Shown: in pieces, positions 4,289-6,137 of the stretch | Layout of the letters: each line of letters begins with the position of its first letter | How positions within the stretch are numbered: the stretch's first letter is position 1 | NCBI GenBank assembly: GCA_026713345.1 | Contig: JAPOOQ010000194.1 | Location: 1-6,137, forward strand | Direction of reading: 5' to 3' | DNA from: Gemmatimonadota bacterium | Lineage (GTDB): Bacteria; Gemmatimonadota; Gemmatimonadetes; Longimicrobiales; Gaopeijiaceae | Length of the DNA: 6,137 nt | The notes under the pieces: generated by a model | Database searches by the model: none | Seen by the model: the letters and a program-made list of their open reading frames with translations, nothing else | What the model was told of the DNA's origin: nothing | Translations under genes and position numbers: made by a program

Positions 4289-6137
4289 CTGACCGGCCCG
4301 GCCCGCTTCGCGGCGCCGTAGTGGATCCCGTTGAAGAGCAGCGGGAAGGTGCCGTGCGGCTGCGAGCGGAAGGTGATCTTGGGGCCGAAGAGGAAGAGCT
4401 TCCCGGCACCTATGTCGGCTTCGATCATGCTGGTGCCGCCCTCGAGGTGCTGCTGGCCCCAGGCCCAGCCGCTCACGAGCGGTTCGGCGGTGTCGTACCA
4501 TGCGATGCGGCGCACGTTGGTGGCTCCGTCGCCGATCTGGAAGACCGGGCTGTGGCTGTGCAGCACGTTCAACCGGTCGCCGAGGCCGTGGGTGAGCGGG
4601 CTGCCGTGCTCGACGGCGATGTCGTGGATCGAGCCGGGGGTGAAGTAGTCGTCGCGCGAGAGCGATTCGCCCTGCGCGTCGACCATGTAGTTCTCGAGGG
4701 GCAGGCCGAGCTGCGCGCCCAGCGACGTGGAGCCCGCAACAGCGATGACCGCGCCGCCGTTCTCGATGAACTGGCGCAGTGCCGGCAGGCTGGTCTCGCT
4801 CGATAGGCGTCCGAGCCGCCTGCTCAGCGAGTCCGGCAGGCTCGCCACCAAGTCCTCGTCCGGCCCTCCGAAGCGGAAGCCGCCACGGCCTCCGCCGCCA
4901 AGGGCCCCGACGTACGCGCCGTCGGGCAGGATGATCACGTCGAAACGCTCGTTCAGGTTGCCCGCGTCGACGTCCGGCGGGTAGATCATCTCGAAGTTGA
5001 ACTCGAAGTCCTCGAGTACGTAGCGCGTCCAGCCGGACGGCATCGAGCCGCCGTAGCGGTCCATCAGGCCGACGCGCGCGTTCGAGAGCGCCATGGTCGA
5101 GGCCGGCGCCGACATGACGCCGTGGAAGCCGACGCCCAGTTCGGCGGCCCAGTCCTCCAGCTGCGACCGGTTGGCGGACGCCGCCGGGATGAAGAAGGCG
5201 CCGGGCTCGAACGACATGCCGGGCGCGTCGAACGCCACATCGGTCCAGTACACCTCGCCCCCGCCGGCCAGCACCCGGTTCACCGCGGTGAAGGCCGCGT
5301 TGACGTGGTCCACCATGTAGCCGACGGGCGACGTTGCGCCGGCCACCGTGCCGGGCATGGGTTCGGCCATCCATGCGATCGGCTCGAAGGGACCGCTAAA
5401 GCCCTCCAGGATACGGTCGAACTCGACGCCCATCTGGAGCGCCAGCGTCCACCCGGCGTTGTCGTAGGGCGCGATCGGTGGCCCGCCAGGGTACTGGAAG
5501 TCGTTCGGGTGGTTCTGCGGCTCGAACATGTCGATCACATGCGGGCGGAACGCCTGCGCGGCGGTGACCACGTACGAGCCGGCGGGGTAGTCCTTCCCGC
5601 CGACGTTGAAGTCGTCCGTCGCCTGGTGCACAGTCACGCCGCCCTTGAGCAGCGCGTTCACGAACCGCGTGGCGGTGGGGAAGTCGCGCTGGTCCGCCGG
5701 CAGGATGTAGCCGCGGGCGTCACGCTTCGCCGGATCGCGCAGGTAGCTCTCGTAGTCCTCCATCGAGCCGCGCCCGCCCACCTCCTCGGCGACCTGGTCG
5801 ATCCACTTCGGCAGGACCGTCCAGGAATCGCGACTCCCGCGCTCGATCGAGTTCATCCCCATGCGCCAGATATTGAAGAGCAGGTGCTCCCGGTTGCGCG
5901 ACGCATAGTCGAGCACGGCCCGGTTCGCGGTCTGCGAGTAGTCTACCGATTGGCGGAAGTGCCAGGTGCCCGGGTTGACGGGCAGCGGCAGGTCGCCGTG
6001 GCTGATCTGGCGGTTCGGGAGGAAGGGGATCTCGATCGGGGTGGGGTGGCCGATGGTCTCGGTAAGGAGGCCGATCATGTTCTTGAAGTAGGGCGTGGTG
6101 CGCAGGCCGCCGTTCCACCAGGTGGAGTAGCTGGCGC
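4285..6137 (-). CDS. M14 family zinc carboxypeptidase with C-terminal GATase1-like domain (5' end beyond window)
   Basis: 616 residues are visible from the 3' part. The first residues, including STWWNGGLRTTPYFKNMIG and then LLTETIGHPTP, are the end of an M14 peptidase domain; the Glu of LLTE (codon 6060-6058, residue 26 of the fragment) is in the place expected for the M14 catalytic glutamate. The zinc ligands (HxxE and His) and any signal peptide would lie upstream, off the window; related proteins are about 850-950 residues, so roughly a third is missing. Residues 40-350 form a long middle region with PADQRDFPTATRFVNALLKGGV and related segments. From about 353 to the end is a class I amidotransferase-like fold: RVGLMDRYGGSMPSGWTRYV, then FDVIILPDGAY, then IENGGAVIAVAGS. 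No cysteine occurs anywhere in the 616 residues, so the domain is not a cysteine-dependent amidotransferase. A glycine-rich insert lies at 413-424. The likely role is extracytoplasmic peptide degradation. The gene is followed by the overlapping CPBP protease. Confidence 0.9.
   Translation of the reverse strand, partial: ASYSTWWNGGLRTTPYFKNMIGLLTETIGHPTPIEIPFLPNRQISHGDLPLPVNPGTWHFRQSVDYSQTANRAVLDYASRNREHLLFNIWRMGMNSIERGSRDSWTVLPKWIDQVAEEVGGRGSMEDYESYLRDPAKRDARGYILPADQRDFPTATRFVNALLKGGVTVHQATDDFNVGGKDYPAGSYVVTAAQAFRPHVIDMFEPQNHPNDFQYPGGPPIAPYDNAGWTLALQMGVEFDRILEGFSGPFEPIAWMAEPMPGTVAGATSPVGYMVDHVNAAFTAVNRVLAGGGEVYWTDVAFDAPGMSFEPGAFFIPAASANRSQLEDWAAELGVGFHGVMSAPASTMALSNARVGLMDRYGGSMPSGWTRYVLEDFEFNFEMIYPPDVDAGNLNERFDVIILPDGAYVGALGGGGRGGFRFGGPDEDLVASLPDSLSRRLGRLSSETSLPALRQFIENGGAVIAVAGSTSLGAQLGLPLENYMVDAQGESLSRDDYFTPGSIHDIAVEHGSPLTHGLGDRLNVLHSHSPVFQIGDGATNVRRIAWYDTAEPLVSGWAWGQQHLEGGTSMIEADIGAGKLFLFGPKITFRSQPHGTFPLLFNGIHYGAAKRAGPVS

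Noticed and set aside
3264..4409. Second minus-strand frame across the CPBP gene
   Set aside because: Arg/Gly/Ser-rich translation without motifs; the neighbouring frame contains all three CPBP active-site motifs.

Overview
This GC-rich bacterial window is almost fully coding and holds six genes in three blocks. From the left edge these are a minus-strand operon (1-1638), one plus-strand transporter gene (1745-3307) and a minus-strand protease operon that runs off the right edge (3317-6137). The base composition, the M14 carboxypeptidase carrying a C-terminal glutamine-amidotransferase-like domain, and its coupled CPBP protease gene suggest a Gemmatimonadota- or Acidobacteriota-like environmental bacterium. 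That assignment is an inference from protein style only; no marker gene is present.

Block 1, read right to left, is a Phd/YefM-type antitoxin, a PIN-domain (VapC-like) toxin and an Ppx/GppA exopolyphosphatase. Antitoxin and toxin overlap by 13 bases, and the phosphatase starts 22 bases after the toxin stop. The likely promoter lies in a very AT-rich patch just upstream of the antitoxin. This patch consists of three exact 9-bp-spaced TACATA repeats plus a degenerate fourth, and it overlaps the predicted -35/-10 elements. It is therefore a good candidate for the antitoxin/toxin autoregulatory operator. The predicted transcription start falls almost on the antitoxin ATG, so the message is probably leaderless.

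Block 2 is a BCCT-family (betaine/choline/carnitine) transporter. It retains the glycine-rich helix, the aromatic box and the Thr-Ser pair associated with sodium coupling, and it diverges from the toxin-antitoxin operon across the 106-bp intergenic region. It ends 9 bases before the convergent protease operon, and a 7-bp inverted repeat covers both stop codons.

Block 3 is the C-terminal two thirds of a large, probably secreted M14 metallocarboxypeptidase. It is followed, with a 4-base TTGA overlap, by a membrane CPBP (Abi/CAAX-type) protease with all three active-site motifs. The M14 C-terminal domain contains no cysteine, so its amidotransferase-like fold cannot use the usual cysteine nucleophile.

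There is no sign of phage, transposon, CRISPR, tRNA or rRNA. The genes are known families. The unusual parts are the operator-like repeat, the six-proline/G-tract start of the antitoxin, and the linkage of a toxin-antitoxin pair to polyphosphate metabolism.
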